This document shows, piece after piece, positions 28,479 through 37,264 of a stretch of 64,000 nt of DNA (position 1 is its first letter; every line of letters starts with the position of its first letter). Source of the DNA: Streptomyces chartreusis (lineage in GTDB: Bacteria > Actinomycetota > Actinomycetes > Streptomycetales > Streptomycetaceae). The notes below the pieces were generated by a model, which did not search any database, was not told the DNA's origin, and worked only from the letters and a program-made list of their open reading frames with translations. The position numbers and the translations under genes were made by a program. The stretch is from NCBI RefSeq assembly GCF_008704715.1, contig NZ_CP023689.1, positions 5,208,001-5,272,000 on the forward strand, written 5' to 3'.

Positions 28479-29612
28479 TCAGCTCAGGGCCGCAACCGTG
28501 GTGCGGACCTTGGAGATGATGTCGGCGGGGATCGGGGCGTAGGAGTTCTCGGCGAGAATGCCCTGGCCCTCCTCGCTGGCGATGTAGGTCAGGAACGCCT
28601 TGACGGACGGCAGCGTCTCGGCCTTGTTGCCCTTGTCGCAGACGATCTCGTACGTCACCAGGGTGATCGGGTAGGCGCCGTCGGCCTTGGTGGTGTAGTT
28701 GATCTCGAGCGAGAGGTCCTTGCCGGTGCCGACGACCTTGGCGTCCGCGATGGCGGCCGTGGCGGTCTCGGAGGAGGGCTTGACCGGCTCGGAGGCGCCC
28801 GTGGCGATGGCGACCGAGGTCAGGTCCTTGGCGTAGGACTCCTCCATGTAGCTGATGGCGCCGGAGGTCTGCTTGACCGCCTGGGCGACACCGGAGGAGC
28901 CGGACGCGGCCTGGCCGCCCGGAGCGGTCCACGCCTTGCCGCCCTCGAACTTCCAGTTGTCCGGGGTGGCGGCCGTCAGGTACTTGGTGAAGTTGTCCGT
29001 GGTGCCGGACTCGTCCGAGCGGTGGAACGCCTGGATCTTGGTGCTGGGCAGCTTCGCGTCGGGGTTCAGCTTCTTGATCGCCGCGTCGTCCCAGGTCTTG
29101 ATCTTGCCGCTGAAGATCTTGGCGATCGTCGGCGCGTCCAGGACGAGGTTGTCGACACCGTCGACGTTGTAGGCGAGGGCGATGGCGCCGCCGACCATCG
29201 GGAGGTCGATGCCCTGGCCGCCGTCGGTGCACGCGGTCTTCTTGGACTCGGCGACCTCTTCGGGCTTCAGCGCGGAGTCCGAACCGGCGAAGGCGACCGT
29301 GCCCTGGTTGAACGCGGTGACACCGGCGCCGGAGCCGCCGCCCTTGTAGTTGATCTGGACGCCCTGGCAGGCGGCGGAGAACTGCTTGACCCAGGCGTCG
29401 ATCGCGTTCTTCTGCGCGGACGAGCCGTCGGCCAGCAGCTGGCCCTTGGCGTCGTCGCACTTGATGTTGCCGGCCGCGGCGCTCGCGGACGAGTCGCCGC
29501 TGCCGCTGCTGTTGCCGGTGTCGTCGGAGCCGCACGCCGTGAGGGCCAGGGCGCCGGAGACGGCGAGAGCGCCGAGAGCGAGGACGCGCCGGTTCTTGCG
29601 CTGAAGCTTCAC
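28479..29612 (-). CDS. pstS: Phosphate-binding lipoprotein PstS
   Basis: A 377-residue surface lipoprotein. The signal peptide ends in the lipobox LTAC (Cys27), then a Ser/Gly linker. The phosphate-binding fold shows DGSSAQKNAIDAW, GGGSGAGVTAFNQG, FAGSDSAL and RSDESGTTDNFTKYL. GTG 29612 with AAGGA upstream is chosen, with about 100 bases of leader below the PHO boxes. PstS captures phosphate for PstCAB and is normally the most strongly PhoP-induced protein in Streptomyces. Confidence 0.96.
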   Translation of the reverse strand: MKLQRKNRRVLALGALAVSGALALTACGSDDTGNSSGSGDSSASAAAGNIKCDDAKGQLLADGSSAQKNAIDAWVKQFSAACQGVQINYKGGGSGAGVTAFNQGTVAFAGSDSALKPEEVAESKKTACTDGGQGIDLPMVGGAIALAYNVDGVDNLVLDAPTIAKIFSGKIKTWDDAAIKKLNPDAKLPSTKIQAFHRSDESGTTDNFTKYLTAATPDNWKFEGGKAWTAPGGQAASGSSGVAQAVKQTSGAISYMEESYAKDLTSVAIATGASEPVKPSSETATAAIADAKVVGTGKDLSLEINYTTKADGAYPITLVTYEIVCDKGNKAETLPSVKAFLTYIASEEGQGILAENSYAPIPADIISKVRTTVAALS

Positions 29613-29727
29613 TTGAGGGAGTTCCTTCCAGGAGCCGCCGTCCTGAATTCGGCGGCGTGCGAAGAATGGGCGATGCGGACGCGTCTTCCGAGTGCGGCCG
29701 TCATCGTGCACGGCCGAAATTAGGCAG

Positions 29728-29771
29728 AACAGGTGAAGGCGCCGAAGGGCATAAATGAACGAGGGGTGAAC
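29728..29771 (-). promoter_or_regulatory. PHO boxes (PhoP operator) of pstS
   Basis: On the minus strand, two consecutive 11-bp direct repeats GTTCACCCCTC and GTTCATTTATG (29771-29750) match the Streptomyces PHO-box consensus GTTCACC. In the same 11-bp phase follow a degenerate unit and CTTCACCTGTT (29738-29728). A -10 element TAATTT (29722-29717) lies directly downstream, giving a phosphate-starvation-induced promoter. Confidence 0.9.
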
Positions 29772-29855
29772 CCCTGGGGACGGCTGGGTGAGGTAACGGA
29801 ACGCTTACGTTGAGGACACGGGTGTATTCCGAGACTTTGTCGGGGTTGAACGGGA

Positions 29856-30278
29856 CTATGCCAGCCGCAGCGATTCCAGCAGGGCGTCCACCAGGGACCG
29901 GTCCCTCGGTTGGGTCAGGCGGGCACGGGCGGCCGTGGGCGAGAGCCACAGCAGACGGTCCACCTCGGCGTTGGGCGCGAAGGCGCCGGGGCCCGCCTCG
30001 GCCGCCCAGTAGCGGACCTCCTTGGGCCGGCCGTTGGCCGGATATCGCATCGTCGGCAGCTCGGCACCGGGCTCGGCGGAGTGCCCCGTCTCCTCCAGCA
30101 CCTCGCGCAGCGCGCCCACGAGGGGGTCCTCGCCGCGTTTCAACTTGCCCTTCGGGTGCGACCAGTCGTCGTACTTCGGTCGGTGGACCAGGCATATCTC
30201 CAGCTCACCTCCTACCGGCGAACGGCGCCACAGGACACAGCCGGCCGCTTGGACGGTGAGGTCGTCAGCGGAAGTCAC
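29856..30278 (-). CDS. Nudix hydrolase (MutT-like)
   Basis: A 140-residue pyrophosphohydrolase. The Nudix box runs from Gly44 to Gly65: GX5E (Glu50), X7, REVLEETG. It hydrolyses a nucleoside diphosphate linked to X. Its position after ppk and CHAD suggests a nucleotide or polyphosphate-linked substrate. GTG 30278 has GGAGG upstream. The open frame runs 17 codons further. Last gene of a ppk-CHAD-Nudix run. Confidence 0.9.
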   Translation of the reverse strand: MTSADDLTVQAAGCVLWRRSPVGGELEICLVHRPKYDDWSHPKGKLKRGEDPLVGALREVLEETGHSAEPGAELPTMRYPANGRPKEVRYWAAEAGPGAFAPNAEVDRLLWLSPTAARARLTQPRDRSLVDALLESLRLA

Positions 30279-30341
30279 CGGGGGTCGCCTCCTTCGGGAT
30301 TGCCTGTGGTTCAGGGGTTCCCAGGGCATGCCTCAGGGGCG

Positions 30342-31472
30342 CTAAGGCGTGCCCACGGTCTGCATCTGCCAGGACTGCTGGAACGCGAACCGCGCCGCCT
30401 CCACCTCGTGCCGCTGGTCGGCGTGCAGCACGCCGAGGGCGTACGCCGTGGCGGGGGCGATGCGCGGGGTGCGGGCGGCCTGGGCCGCGGCGGCCGCCGC
30501 CTCGGAGGCGTCACGGTGCCGGTTCAGGGCCTGGCCGGCCGCCAGCAGCCGTACGTCCACCGGCGCCGAGTCGCCGTGCAGGACCTCACGGGCGTAGCGG
30601 TGCAGGCGCAGCAGGAGGCGGACCTGGTGCCAGGGCGCGTCCTGCGGATGCGGCGCCGGGTCGGGGGAGAGGCCGTGGATCAGGGCCTCGGCGTTGTACG
30701 GGTTGCCCGCGGTCACCAGCGGCAGCGCCGCCACCGCGTCGGTGAGCCGCTCCTCGGCCGCGCCCGCGAGGGGGCGCAGGTCGGCGGTGGCCGCGGCCGG
30801 GGTGAGCGGGACCTCGCTGGCCAGTACGGCGATGTTGTCGGCGACGGCGTGGAAGCGGGAGGAGCCGAGGGCCTGGAGGGCGCTGGAGTGGGCGCGGGTC
30901 CGGGCGAGGGTCAGCTGGCGTTCGAGGAGGGCGCCCGCTTTGGCGGCGCCCACCGTGAGGTTGCCGCGCTCCACGGTGGCCGCCGGGTGGGCGGGGGGAC
31001 CGGTGTCGCCGGCGGTACGGCTGTCCGCGGACCCGTCGGCCGAGTCGCCGGGCACGCCCGTCTGTGCCGGCAGTACCGCCGCCCCCGACAGCCGGTGCAG
31101 TGCCAGCAGCAGGCGCTCCAGGCGGGCCGCGTAGGCGTGCTCCATCGCCAGCGTGCCGGACAGCCAGGCCAGTTCGGGGCGGATGGCCTCCGACCAGTCG
31201 GTGTCCAGCAGCGGGCGGAACGTGTGCAGGCTGGCGCTGATACGGCGGGCCGAGCGCCGCAGCGCCCGTGCCGCGTCGACGGACTCCTGCGAGCCGTTGT
31301 CCCCGGCGCGCGCCTTGGTGCGAGCCGGGGCACCTCCGTCGCCGCCGGTCTCCCGGTGCAGGCGCAGGGCTCGCAGGAACTCCGTGGCCTGGGCGCGCAG
31401 GTAGCCGGCGAGGGCGTCCCCGCACGCAGATTCGGCCATGGGGTCCGTCGGATCAAGGTGTTGCTGTGCCAC
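30342..31472 (-). CDS. CHAD-domain protein (polyphosphate-binding)
   Basis: A 376-residue helical protein. The CHAD blocks are LRRSARRISASLHTFRPLLD, LAWLSGTLAMEHAYAARLERLL and RLLLRLHRYAREVL, with regularly spaced His and Arg that bind polyanions. CHAD proteins localise to polyphosphate granules. GTG 31472 (GGAGG 8 bases upstream) overlaps the end of ppk by 20 bp, so the proteins are translationally coupled. ATG 31439 would be a shorter alternative. The C-terminal third is Ala-rich and less conserved. Confidence 0.88.
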   Translation of the reverse strand: MAQQHLDPTDPMAESACGDALAGYLRAQATEFLRALRLHRETGGDGGAPARTKARAGDNGSQESVDAARALRRSARRISASLHTFRPLLDTDWSEAIRPELAWLSGTLAMEHAYAARLERLLLALHRLSGAAVLPAQTGVPGDSADGSADSRTAGDTGPPAHPAATVERGNLTVGAAKAGALLERQLTLARTRAHSSALQALGSSRFHAVADNIAVLASEVPLTPAAATADLRPLAGAAEERLTDAVAALPLVTAGNPYNAEALIHGLSPDPAPHPQDAPWHQVRLLLRLHRYAREVLHGDSAPVDVRLLAAGQALNRHRDASEAAAAAAQAARTPRIAPATAYALGVLHADQRHEVEAARFAFQQSWQMQTVGTP

Positions 31473-33690
31473 GCCGGCGCCTCCGGGCGTCTATGAGCAT
31501 CTCCTGGACGTTGCGCAGGGGCTGGCCCTCCGCGTCCGTCGCGTGCCTGGTCCACTCGCCGTCCGGCCCCAGGTGCCAGGACGCGGTGGTGTCGGACATA
31601 CCGGTCTCCAGGAGCCGGTTCAGTGCGGCACGGTGGGCCGGGTCGGTGACCCTGACCAGGGCCTCGATACGGCGGTCGAGGTTGCGGTGCATCATGTCGG
31701 CGCTGCCTATCCACACCTCGGGTTCGCCGCCGTTGCCGAAGCCGAAGACCCGGGAGTGTTCGAGGAAGCGGCCGAGGACGGAGCGGACACGGATGTTCTC
31801 CGACAGTCCGGCCACGCCCGGGCGGATCGCGCAGATTCCGCGGACCCAGATGTCGACCGGCACGCCCGCCTGGGACGCGGCGTAGCAGGCGTCGATGAGC
31901 GCCTCGTCGACGATGGAGTTGACCTTGATGCGGACGTAGGCGGGACGCCCGGCACGGTGGTGCTGGACCTCCTTGTTGATCCGCGCGATCAGGCCGTCGC
32001 GCAGGGACTTCGGGGCGACCAGCAGCCGCCGGTAGGTCTCCCGCCGCGAGTAGCCGGACAGCCGGTTGAACAGGTCGGACAGGTCCGCGCCCACCTGCGG
32101 GTCGGCGGTCAGCAGGCCCAGGTCCTCGTACAGCCGTGCCGTCTTCGGGTGGTAGTTGCCGGTGCCGACGTGGCTGTAGCGCCGCAGCGTCTCGCCCTCC
32201 TGGCGGACCACCAGCGACAGCTTGCAGTGCGTCTTCAGGCCGACGAGGCCGTAGACGACATGGCAGCCGGCCTCCTCCAGCTTGCGCGCCCACTTGATGT
32301 TGGCGTGCTCGTCGAAGCGGGCCTTGATCTCGACCAGCACCAGGACCTGCTTGCCGGCCTCGGCGGCGTCGATGAGCGCGTTGACTATGGGGGAGTCGCC
32401 GGAGGTCCGGTACAGGGTCTGCTTGATCGCGAGGACGTCCGGGTCGTCGGCGGCCTGCTCCAGGAACGCCTGCACGGACGTGGAGAACGAGTCGTAGGGG
32501 TGGTGCAGCAGCACGTCCCGGTTGCGCAGCGCCGCGAAGATGTCCGGCGCGGACGCCGACTCGACCTCGGCGAGATCGCGATGGGTGCCCGCGACGAACT
32601 TCGGGTACTTCAGCTCGGGCCGGTCGATGGAGGCGATGCGGAAGAGGCCCGTGAGGTCCAGGGGGCCGGTCAGCGGGTAGACCTCGGCCTCGCTGATCTT
32701 CAGCTCGCGCACCAGCAGGTCCAGGACCTCCTGGTTGATGTTCTCCTCGACCTCCAGGCGCACCGGCGGGCCGAAGCGGCGCCGCATGAGCTCCTTCTCC
32801 AGGGCCTGGAGGAGGTTCTCGGCGTCGTCCTCCTCCACCTCCAGGTCCTCGTTGCGGGTGACCCGGAAGGCGTGGTGCTCCAGCACCTCCATGCCCGGGA
32901 AGAGCTCCTCCAGGTGCGCGGCGATCACGTCCTCCAGCGGGACGAACCGGCCGGGGGAGGCCTCCAGGAAGCGGGAGAGCAGCGGCGGCACCTTCACGCG
33001 GGCGAAGTGCGGCGTGCCGGTGACGGGGTTCCGTACGCGCACGGCCAGGTTCAGCGACAGGCCGGAGATGTACGGGAACGGGTGCGCCGGGTCGACGGCC
33101 AGCGGCGTCAGCACCGGGAAGATCTGGTGCCGGAACAGCGTGAAGAGGCGGGCCTGCTCCTTCTCCGTCAGCTCGTTCCAGCGGACGAGGTGGATGCTCT
33201 CCTCGGCGAGCGCGGGGGCGACGTCCTCGTGGTAGCACGCGGCGTGCCGGGCCATCAGCTCGCGCGAGCGGGCCCAGATCATCTCCAGGACCTCGCGGGG
33301 CTGGAGGCCGGACGCGGACCGGGTGGCGACACCGGTGGCGATACGGCGCTTCAGTCCGGCCACGCGGACCATGAAGAACTCGTCCAGGTTGCTGGCGAAG
33401 ATCGCCAGGAAGTTGGCCCGCTCCAGGAGCGGGGTGTTCGGGTCCTCGGCGAGTTCGAGCACGCGCTCGTTGAACGCGAGCCAGCTGCGCTCCCGGTCCA
33501 GGAACCGGCCCTGGGGCAGCTGGACACCTTCGATCTCGGTGACCTCGTAGGCATCGAGATCGGCGTCGATGTCGGGTTCCAGATCGGAGACGACCGCCGA
33601 GGTGACCGTGTGCGGGCGGTGCGCAGCTATGGAACCCACGGAGGGCTGCGCGTGCTGGACCTTGGCCTGGGCGTTGGAGGACTGGCTCAT
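31453..33690 (-). CDS. ppk: Polyphosphate kinase
   Basis: A 745-residue PPK1. The N-terminal dimer domain contains FASNLDEFFMVRV (98-110). The phosphorylated His488 sits in LKTHCKL and the second catalytic His507 in YSHVGTGNYH. The C-terminal PLD-like domain carries KVNSIVDEALIDACY and EVWIGSADMMHRNLDRRIE. It reversibly makes polyphosphate from ATP. ATG 33690 is preferred. An in-frame ATG at 33828 would add 46 poorly conserved residues. Neither has a clear ribosome-binding site. The 270-bp leader has one GTTCA but no convincing PHO-box pair. Confidence 0.95.
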   Translation of the reverse strand: MSQSSNAQAKVQHAQPSVGSIAAHRPHTVTSAVVSDLEPDIDADLDAYEVTEIEGVQLPQGRFLDRERSWLAFNERVLELAEDPNTPLLERANFLAIFASNLDEFFMVRVAGLKRRIATGVATRSASGLQPREVLEMIWARSRELMARHAACYHEDVAPALAEESIHLVRWNELTEKEQARLFTLFRHQIFPVLTPLAVDPAHPFPYISGLSLNLAVRVRNPVTGTPHFARVKVPPLLSRFLEASPGRFVPLEDVIAAHLEELFPGMEVLEHHAFRVTRNEDLEVEEDDAENLLQALEKELMRRRFGPPVRLEVEENINQEVLDLLVRELKISEAEVYPLTGPLDLTGLFRIASIDRPELKYPKFVAGTHRDLAEVESASAPDIFAALRNRDVLLHHPYDSFSTSVQAFLEQAADDPDVLAIKQTLYRTSGDSPIVNALIDAAEAGKQVLVLVEIKARFDEHANIKWARKLEEAGCHVVYGLVGLKTHCKLSLVVRQEGETLRRYSHVGTGNYHPKTARLYEDLGLLTADPQVGADLSDLFNRLSGYSRRETYRRLLVAPKSLRDGLIARINKEVQHHRAGRPAYVRIKVNSIVDEALIDACYAASQAGVPVDIWVRGICAIRPGVAGLSENIRVRSVLGRFLEHSRVFGFGNGGEPEVWIGSADMMHRNLDRRIEALVRVTDPAHRAALNRLLETGMSDTTASWHLGPDGEWTRHATDAEGQPLRNVQEMLIDARRRRRGTATP

Positions 33691-33962
33691 ATGCCCATTG
33701 TTCCGCGCATCGAGCCCAATGGGCGCGTCGGAAAGCGCGGGCGGGAGCGTCGCGGGGAGGCGTCGTGCGTCCCCGTTCCTCGCGCTCCCCTGTGCGGGAA
33801 GCGAAGGCTCTGGCACGGCGGCGGTCATTGGCGCAGCGTCGCAAGTCCGTCTGAACCAATGGTTACGGAGACATGGCGTGTGGGATAGCGGGGGGCGGCC
33901 CCCGGGCGTCCACCTGCCCGGACCGCACGTCCCTCCCCCCGTGGAGGGACGTGCGGCGGAAT

Positions 33963-34880
33963 CTACGGGGTGCGGCGGCGCAGCAGCCAGAAGGCGGCGA
34001 GGGTCGCGGTGGCCGCGATGGCGAGGAGGATGCCGGTCTCGACGAGCTGGAGGGGCCAGAAGTGGGACCGGGGGTGGAACGTGACGCTGTCGGTGGGGGA
34101 GCCCTTCTCCGTGGTCCAGCGGAGCGCCCAGGCCGAGCGGGGCAGCTCGGCACTGGGTTCGACTCCGCTGCGGGTGACCGTCGGCCACAGGTGCTCCCGG
34201 AAGGTCTCCAGCACACCGCACAGGACGAGCGCCGCCGCGAAGCCCGCCCCGGCGGCGGGCAGGGCCCGGCCCAGCAGCATTCCGGCGAGCGCGCCGAGGG
34301 CGAGGCCGGCCAGGACGTACGCCACGGCCGTCGGGCCGGTGCCGACGAACGCGTCCGCGTTGTACCAGTCCCCGACCAGGTCGGGGGCGTCGTCCCCGCG
34401 CGCCCAGTCGTTCAGCAGGACGATCACGCCGGTGCCCGCGGCGAGCAGCACGGCAGGAACGGCGAGCTTGGCGGCCAGCCAGCGGGCCGGGGAGACCGAC
34501 TGGGTCCAGGCGAGCCGGGCGGTTCCGCTCTCCAGCTCGCGCCCGATGAGCGCGCCGCCGGCCCAGGGGGCCACGAGGAGGACCCCGTACGTCAGGACGG
34601 TGGCGATCAGGCCGATCCCGCTGCGGTAGACGTCGTCCACGGTGATCGCGTCGATGGACGCGCAGGCGGGATAGCCGGCGCGGGCCGGCGTCGTGCACGG
34701 GACGTTGCCCTCGCGGGCCGTGTCGCCGATGCCGTACATCCAGATCAGTCCGGCCGTGGCGCCGATCAGGGCGACCGCCCAGAAGGCGAACGCCATGCGG
34801 TGCACCTGGAGGAGGGCCCAGACCAGGCCGCGCGGGCCGCGGGTGGCAGGGGCGGCCGGAGCGGTGAGCGTCGCGGTCAT
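33963..34880 (-). CDS. ABC transporter permease (ABC-2-like), second of a pair
   Basis: A 305-residue permease with about six membrane segments. It is paralogous to its upstream neighbour: both have GRELESGTA.LAWTQSV.PARWLA after the first loop and end in SHFWPLQL.ETGI before the last membrane helix. A periplasmic loop near the N-terminus has two Cys (VPCTTPARAGYPACAS). Overlaps the upstream permease by 4 bp (ATGA). Substrate unknown. Last gene of a GntR-ATPase-permease-permease operon. Confidence 0.88.
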   Translation of the reverse strand: MTATLTAPAAPATRGPRGLVWALLQVHRMAFAFWAVALIGATAGLIWMYGIGDTAREGNVPCTTPARAGYPACASIDAITVDDVYRSGIGLIATVLTYGVLLVAPWAGGALIGRELESGTARLAWTQSVSPARWLAAKLAVPAVLLAAGTGVIVLLNDWARGDDAPDLVGDWYNADAFVGTGPTAVAYVLAGLALGALAGMLLGRALPAAGAGFAAALVLCGVLETFREHLWPTVTRSGVEPSAELPRSAWALRWTTEKGSPTDSVTFHPRSHFWPLQLVETGILLAIAATATLAAFWLLRRRTP

Positions 34881-35878
34881 ACGGCGGCCCCCGTACGCCG
34901 CTTCACCAGCCGGAACGCGATCAGCACCGCCAGCCCCGTCGCTGCGAGGACGATGCCCGTCTCCATCAGCTGGAGGGGCCAGAAGTGGGAGGAGGGGTGG
35001 TAGTCGCGGTAGAAGCCGACGATGTCGTGCTCGGCCAGACACTTGGCGTCGTCGATGCACATGGGGTCCGACACCCGGGCGCCGGTGGAGGTGAGCGCGC
35101 CATCGCCGAGGACCATGCCGATGTACTCCGGGTAGCCGTCCTTGGCGGTCAGCGTCTCGACCGGCCACAGATACGGGCGCAGTGTGCCGATCGAGGTCGC
35201 GATCAGCGCCAGGCCCACGACCGCCGTGCCCAGTGCGGGCAGCGCCCGGCGCTGGAGCAGGCCCGCGAGGACACCGACGGCGAGGCCGAGCAGGGCGTAC
35301 GCCGTGGCGAGGGTGCCGTTGGCCTGGAACGTGCTGCCCTCGTACCAGTCCTGCGAGCCCATCGCCAGTCGCAGCTGTCCGTCCGTGGACCACAGCATGC
35401 GGTGCAGCAGCGTGAGCGTGAGGGTGCCGGTGGCGAGCAGGGCGGCCGGCACGGCGAGCTTGGCGGCCAGCCAGCGGGCCGGGGTGACGGACTGCGTCCA
35501 CGCCAGTTGTGCCGTGCCGCTCTCCAGCTCGCGCCCGATCAGCGCCGCACCCGCCCAGGCCGCGGCGAGGAAGGGCGCGAGGCCGAGCACCCCGGCGCCG
35601 AGGGTGCTGAAGGTGCCGTACCGGTTGTAGGCGGGACCGATGTCGTCGCAGCCCAGGACCGGCTGCCCGGAGTCGCATCCCATCCGCCGGAACTCGGCCC
35701 AGGCGGCGTCCGCCGCCGGACCGTGGGCCCACAGCAGCGCTCCCGCGCCGAAGGCCACCAGCAGCACCCAGAACCACAGCGCCGAGCGGTGCACCCGCAG
35801 CATCGTCCAGAGCAGTCCGCGCGGCCCCCGGGAGGACGTGGCGACGGTGGACGTCTCGATGGTCGTCACGGCGGTCAT
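34877..35878 (-). CDS. ABC transporter permease (ABC-2-like), first of a pair
   Basis: A 333-residue permease, paralogue of 33963-34880, with the same GRELESGTAQLAWTQSVTPAR segment and a larger external loop containing Cys (MGCDSGQPVLGCDD). The pair probably forms the heterodimeric channel for the ATPase encoded upstream. ATGA overlaps on both sides indicate tight co-translation. Related YtrA-type operons in other Gram-positives respond to cell-envelope antibiotics. That role here is inference. Confidence 0.88.
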   Translation of the reverse strand: MTAVTTIETSTVATSSRGPRGLLWTMLRVHRSALWFWVLLVAFGAGALLWAHGPAADAAWAEFRRMGCDSGQPVLGCDDIGPAYNRYGTFSTLGAGVLGLAPFLAAAWAGAALIGRELESGTAQLAWTQSVTPARWLAAKLAVPAALLATGTLTLTLLHRMLWSTDGQLRLAMGSQDWYEGSTFQANGTLATAYALLGLAVGVLAGLLQRRALPALGTAVVGLALIATSIGTLRPYLWPVETLTAKDGYPEYIGMVLGDGALTSTGARVSDPMCIDDAKCLAEHDIVGFYRDYHPSSHFWPLQLMETGIVLAATGLAVLIAFRLVKRRTGAAV

Positions 35879-36762
35879 ACGGCGGCCTCCCGCACGTCGT
35901 CGAGGCGCAGGACCGGGGCCTGCGGGGCGCGCAGATGGGCCAGGACCAGCTCCTCCAGGGTCGGGGCGGTGGCCTGCCAGCCGGAATCGAGCGGGCCCTC
36001 GGGCCGTATCAGCGCGGTGAGTTGACGGCCCGTCGTGCGGGACTCGATCACCGTGTGGGAGTCCAGGGACGCGTCGGCCCGGCCGGTGACGAGGCGGTGC
36101 GCGGCGAGCAGGTCGTCCAGCGGGCCGGCGAGGCGGACCCGGCCGGCGCCGAGCAGCAGGAGGTGGTCGCAGGAGCCGTCCAGCTCCGCCACGACGTGCG
36201 AGGACATGACAACCGTGGTGCCGTGCTCGGCGGCGTCGGCCATGAGCGTGGCCATCAGCTGGTGCCGGGCCAGCGGGTCGAGGTCGGCCATCGGCTCGTC
36301 CAGGAGCAGCAGTTCGGGCCGCTTGCCGAGGGCGAGGGCGAGCGCGACGCGGGTGCGCTGGCCGCCGGAGAGGGTGCGGATCCTGGCGTCCGGTTCGAGT
36401 TCGCCCTCGTCGACGATCCGCTCGGCCACCTTCGCGTCCCAGCGGCCGGGGTTGAGCTCACGGCCGAAGCGCAGGGTGTCGGCGACGGTGAGCTGGGGGT
36501 GCAGGGGCTTGTCCTGGGCGACGTACGCGAGTCGTTCGCGGACCGCCGCCGGGGCCCGGCCGAGGACGGTGAGGGTGCCGTCGCTGGGGCGGATCAGCCC
36601 CGCGGCGAGGGAGAGCAGGGTCGACTTGCCGGCGCCGTTCGGGCCGACGACGGCACATACGCTGCCCGCCGGGAGCCGGAAGTCGCACGCGTCCAGCGCC
36701 GCCTTGCGCCGGCGCCCGAACGTCCTGCTCAGCGCGGCCGCCTCGATGGCGGTCCCGGTCAT
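35875..36762 (-). CDS. ABC transporter ATP-binding protein
   Basis: A 295-residue ATPase. Walker A is GPNGAGKST (about 40-48), the signature LSGGQ, Walker B LLLLDEP, and the H-loop MSSHV. The C-terminal about 70 residues form an accessory domain seen in ABC-2 exporters. It overlaps gntR upstream and the permease downstream by 4 bp each. It powers the heterodimeric permease pair. Confidence 0.92.
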   Translation of the reverse strand: MTGTAIEAAALSRTFGRRRKAALDACDFRLPAGSVCAVVGPNGAGKSTLLSLAAGLIRPSDGTLTVLGRAPAAVRERLAYVAQDKPLHPQLTVADTLRFGRELNPGRWDAKVAERIVDEGELEPDARIRTLSGGQRTRVALALALGKRPELLLLDEPMADLDPLARHQLMATLMADAAEHGTTVVMSSHVVAELDGSCDHLLLLGAGRVRLAGPLDDLLAAHRLVTGRADASLDSHTVIESRTTGRQLTALIRPEGPLDSGWQATAPTLEELVLAHLRAPQAPVLRLDDVREAAV

Positions 36763-37145
36763 GACTCGTCCCCCTTGAAATGCGTGTCCAGTACGGAAGT
36801 GAAGAGCGCGTCCACGTCGTCGCGGTCCAGCCCTGCCGCGCGGGCCCGTGCGGCCCAGGCGTCCAGCTCGGCGCGCAACGGCGAGTCCGCCGGCGCGGTG
36901 TTCAGTCCCCGTCGCACGAACGTGCCGAGCCCCCGTCGTGCCTCGACCAGGCCCTCGCGTTCCAGTTCGCGGTAGGCCTTGAGCACGGTGTTGGGATTGA
37001 TGGCGGTCGCCTCGACGACCTCGCGGGCCGTCGGCAGCTTGTCGCCCGGCTCCAACAGGCCCAGACGCAGGGCCTGTTTGGTCTGCTGGACGATCTGCAC
37101 GTAGGTGGCGACGCCGGAGCGCCGGTCGATGCGGTACTCGACCAT
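36759..37145 (-). CDS. GntR-family regulator, YtrA subfamily
   Basis: A 128-residue repressor. The winged helix includes LEPGDKLPTAREVVEATAIN and PNTVLKAYRELEREGLVEAR, followed by a short dimerisation tail with no ligand domain, as in YtrA regulators. It heads an ABC-transporter operon that it probably represses. ATG 37145 is chosen (GGTGG upstream). GTG 37157 would add MVER. The large palindrome 37152-37189 covers its ribosome-binding region. Confidence 0.9.
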   Translation of the reverse strand: MVEYRIDRRSGVATYVQIVQQTKQALRLGLLEPGDKLPTAREVVEATAINPNTVLKAYRELEREGLVEARRGLGTFVRRGLNTAPADSPLRAELDAWAARARAAGLDRDDVDALFTSVLDTHFKGDES

Positions 37146-37151
37146 CCGTTC

Positions 37152-37189
37152 CACCACCCTTTCACTAATTGAGTAGTGAAAGGGTGGTG
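37152..37189. promoter_or_regulatory. Perfect 16-bp-arm palindrome at gntR start (operator)
   Basis: CACCACCCTTTCACTA (37152-37167), spacer ATTGAG, then its exact reverse complement (37174-37189). The core TTTCACTA-n6-TAGTGAAA has the layout of YtrA-type operators. The outer arms extend into the ribosome-binding site of gntR, so the site could control both transcription and, as an RNA hairpin, translation. Confidence 0.85.
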
Positions 37190-37224
37190 CAAAGAAAGGG
37201 GCGGCGTCAAGATCGCCGCCCCTT
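37190..37224 (-). terminator. Intrinsic terminator of mshD
   Basis: An 11-bp perfect stem AAGGGGCGGCG/CGCCGCCCCTT (37196-37206 with 37214-37224) and 7-base loop are followed on the minus strand by TTTCTTTG. It ends the leftward mshD transcript and insulates the gntR operon. Confidence 0.88.
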
Positions 37225-37264
37225 AGGGGAGTTATGTCAGGGTTTTACCCCCGGTTCTCCGGGC

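Noticed and set aside
30911..33859. 982-codon open frame antisense to ppk and CHAD (and others such as 38365-41265 and 19135-21312, minus strand)
   Set aside because: Long antisense frames are a by-product of G/C at third codon positions. The translations are Arg/Pro/Gly/Ala-rich without motifs, and the opposite strand encodes clear proteins.
33850..33885. PHO box upstream of ppk
   Set aside because: Only one GTTCA occurs on the minus strand, and the next 11-bp unit (CTTGCGACGCT) does not match, so no pair of repeats can be claimed.
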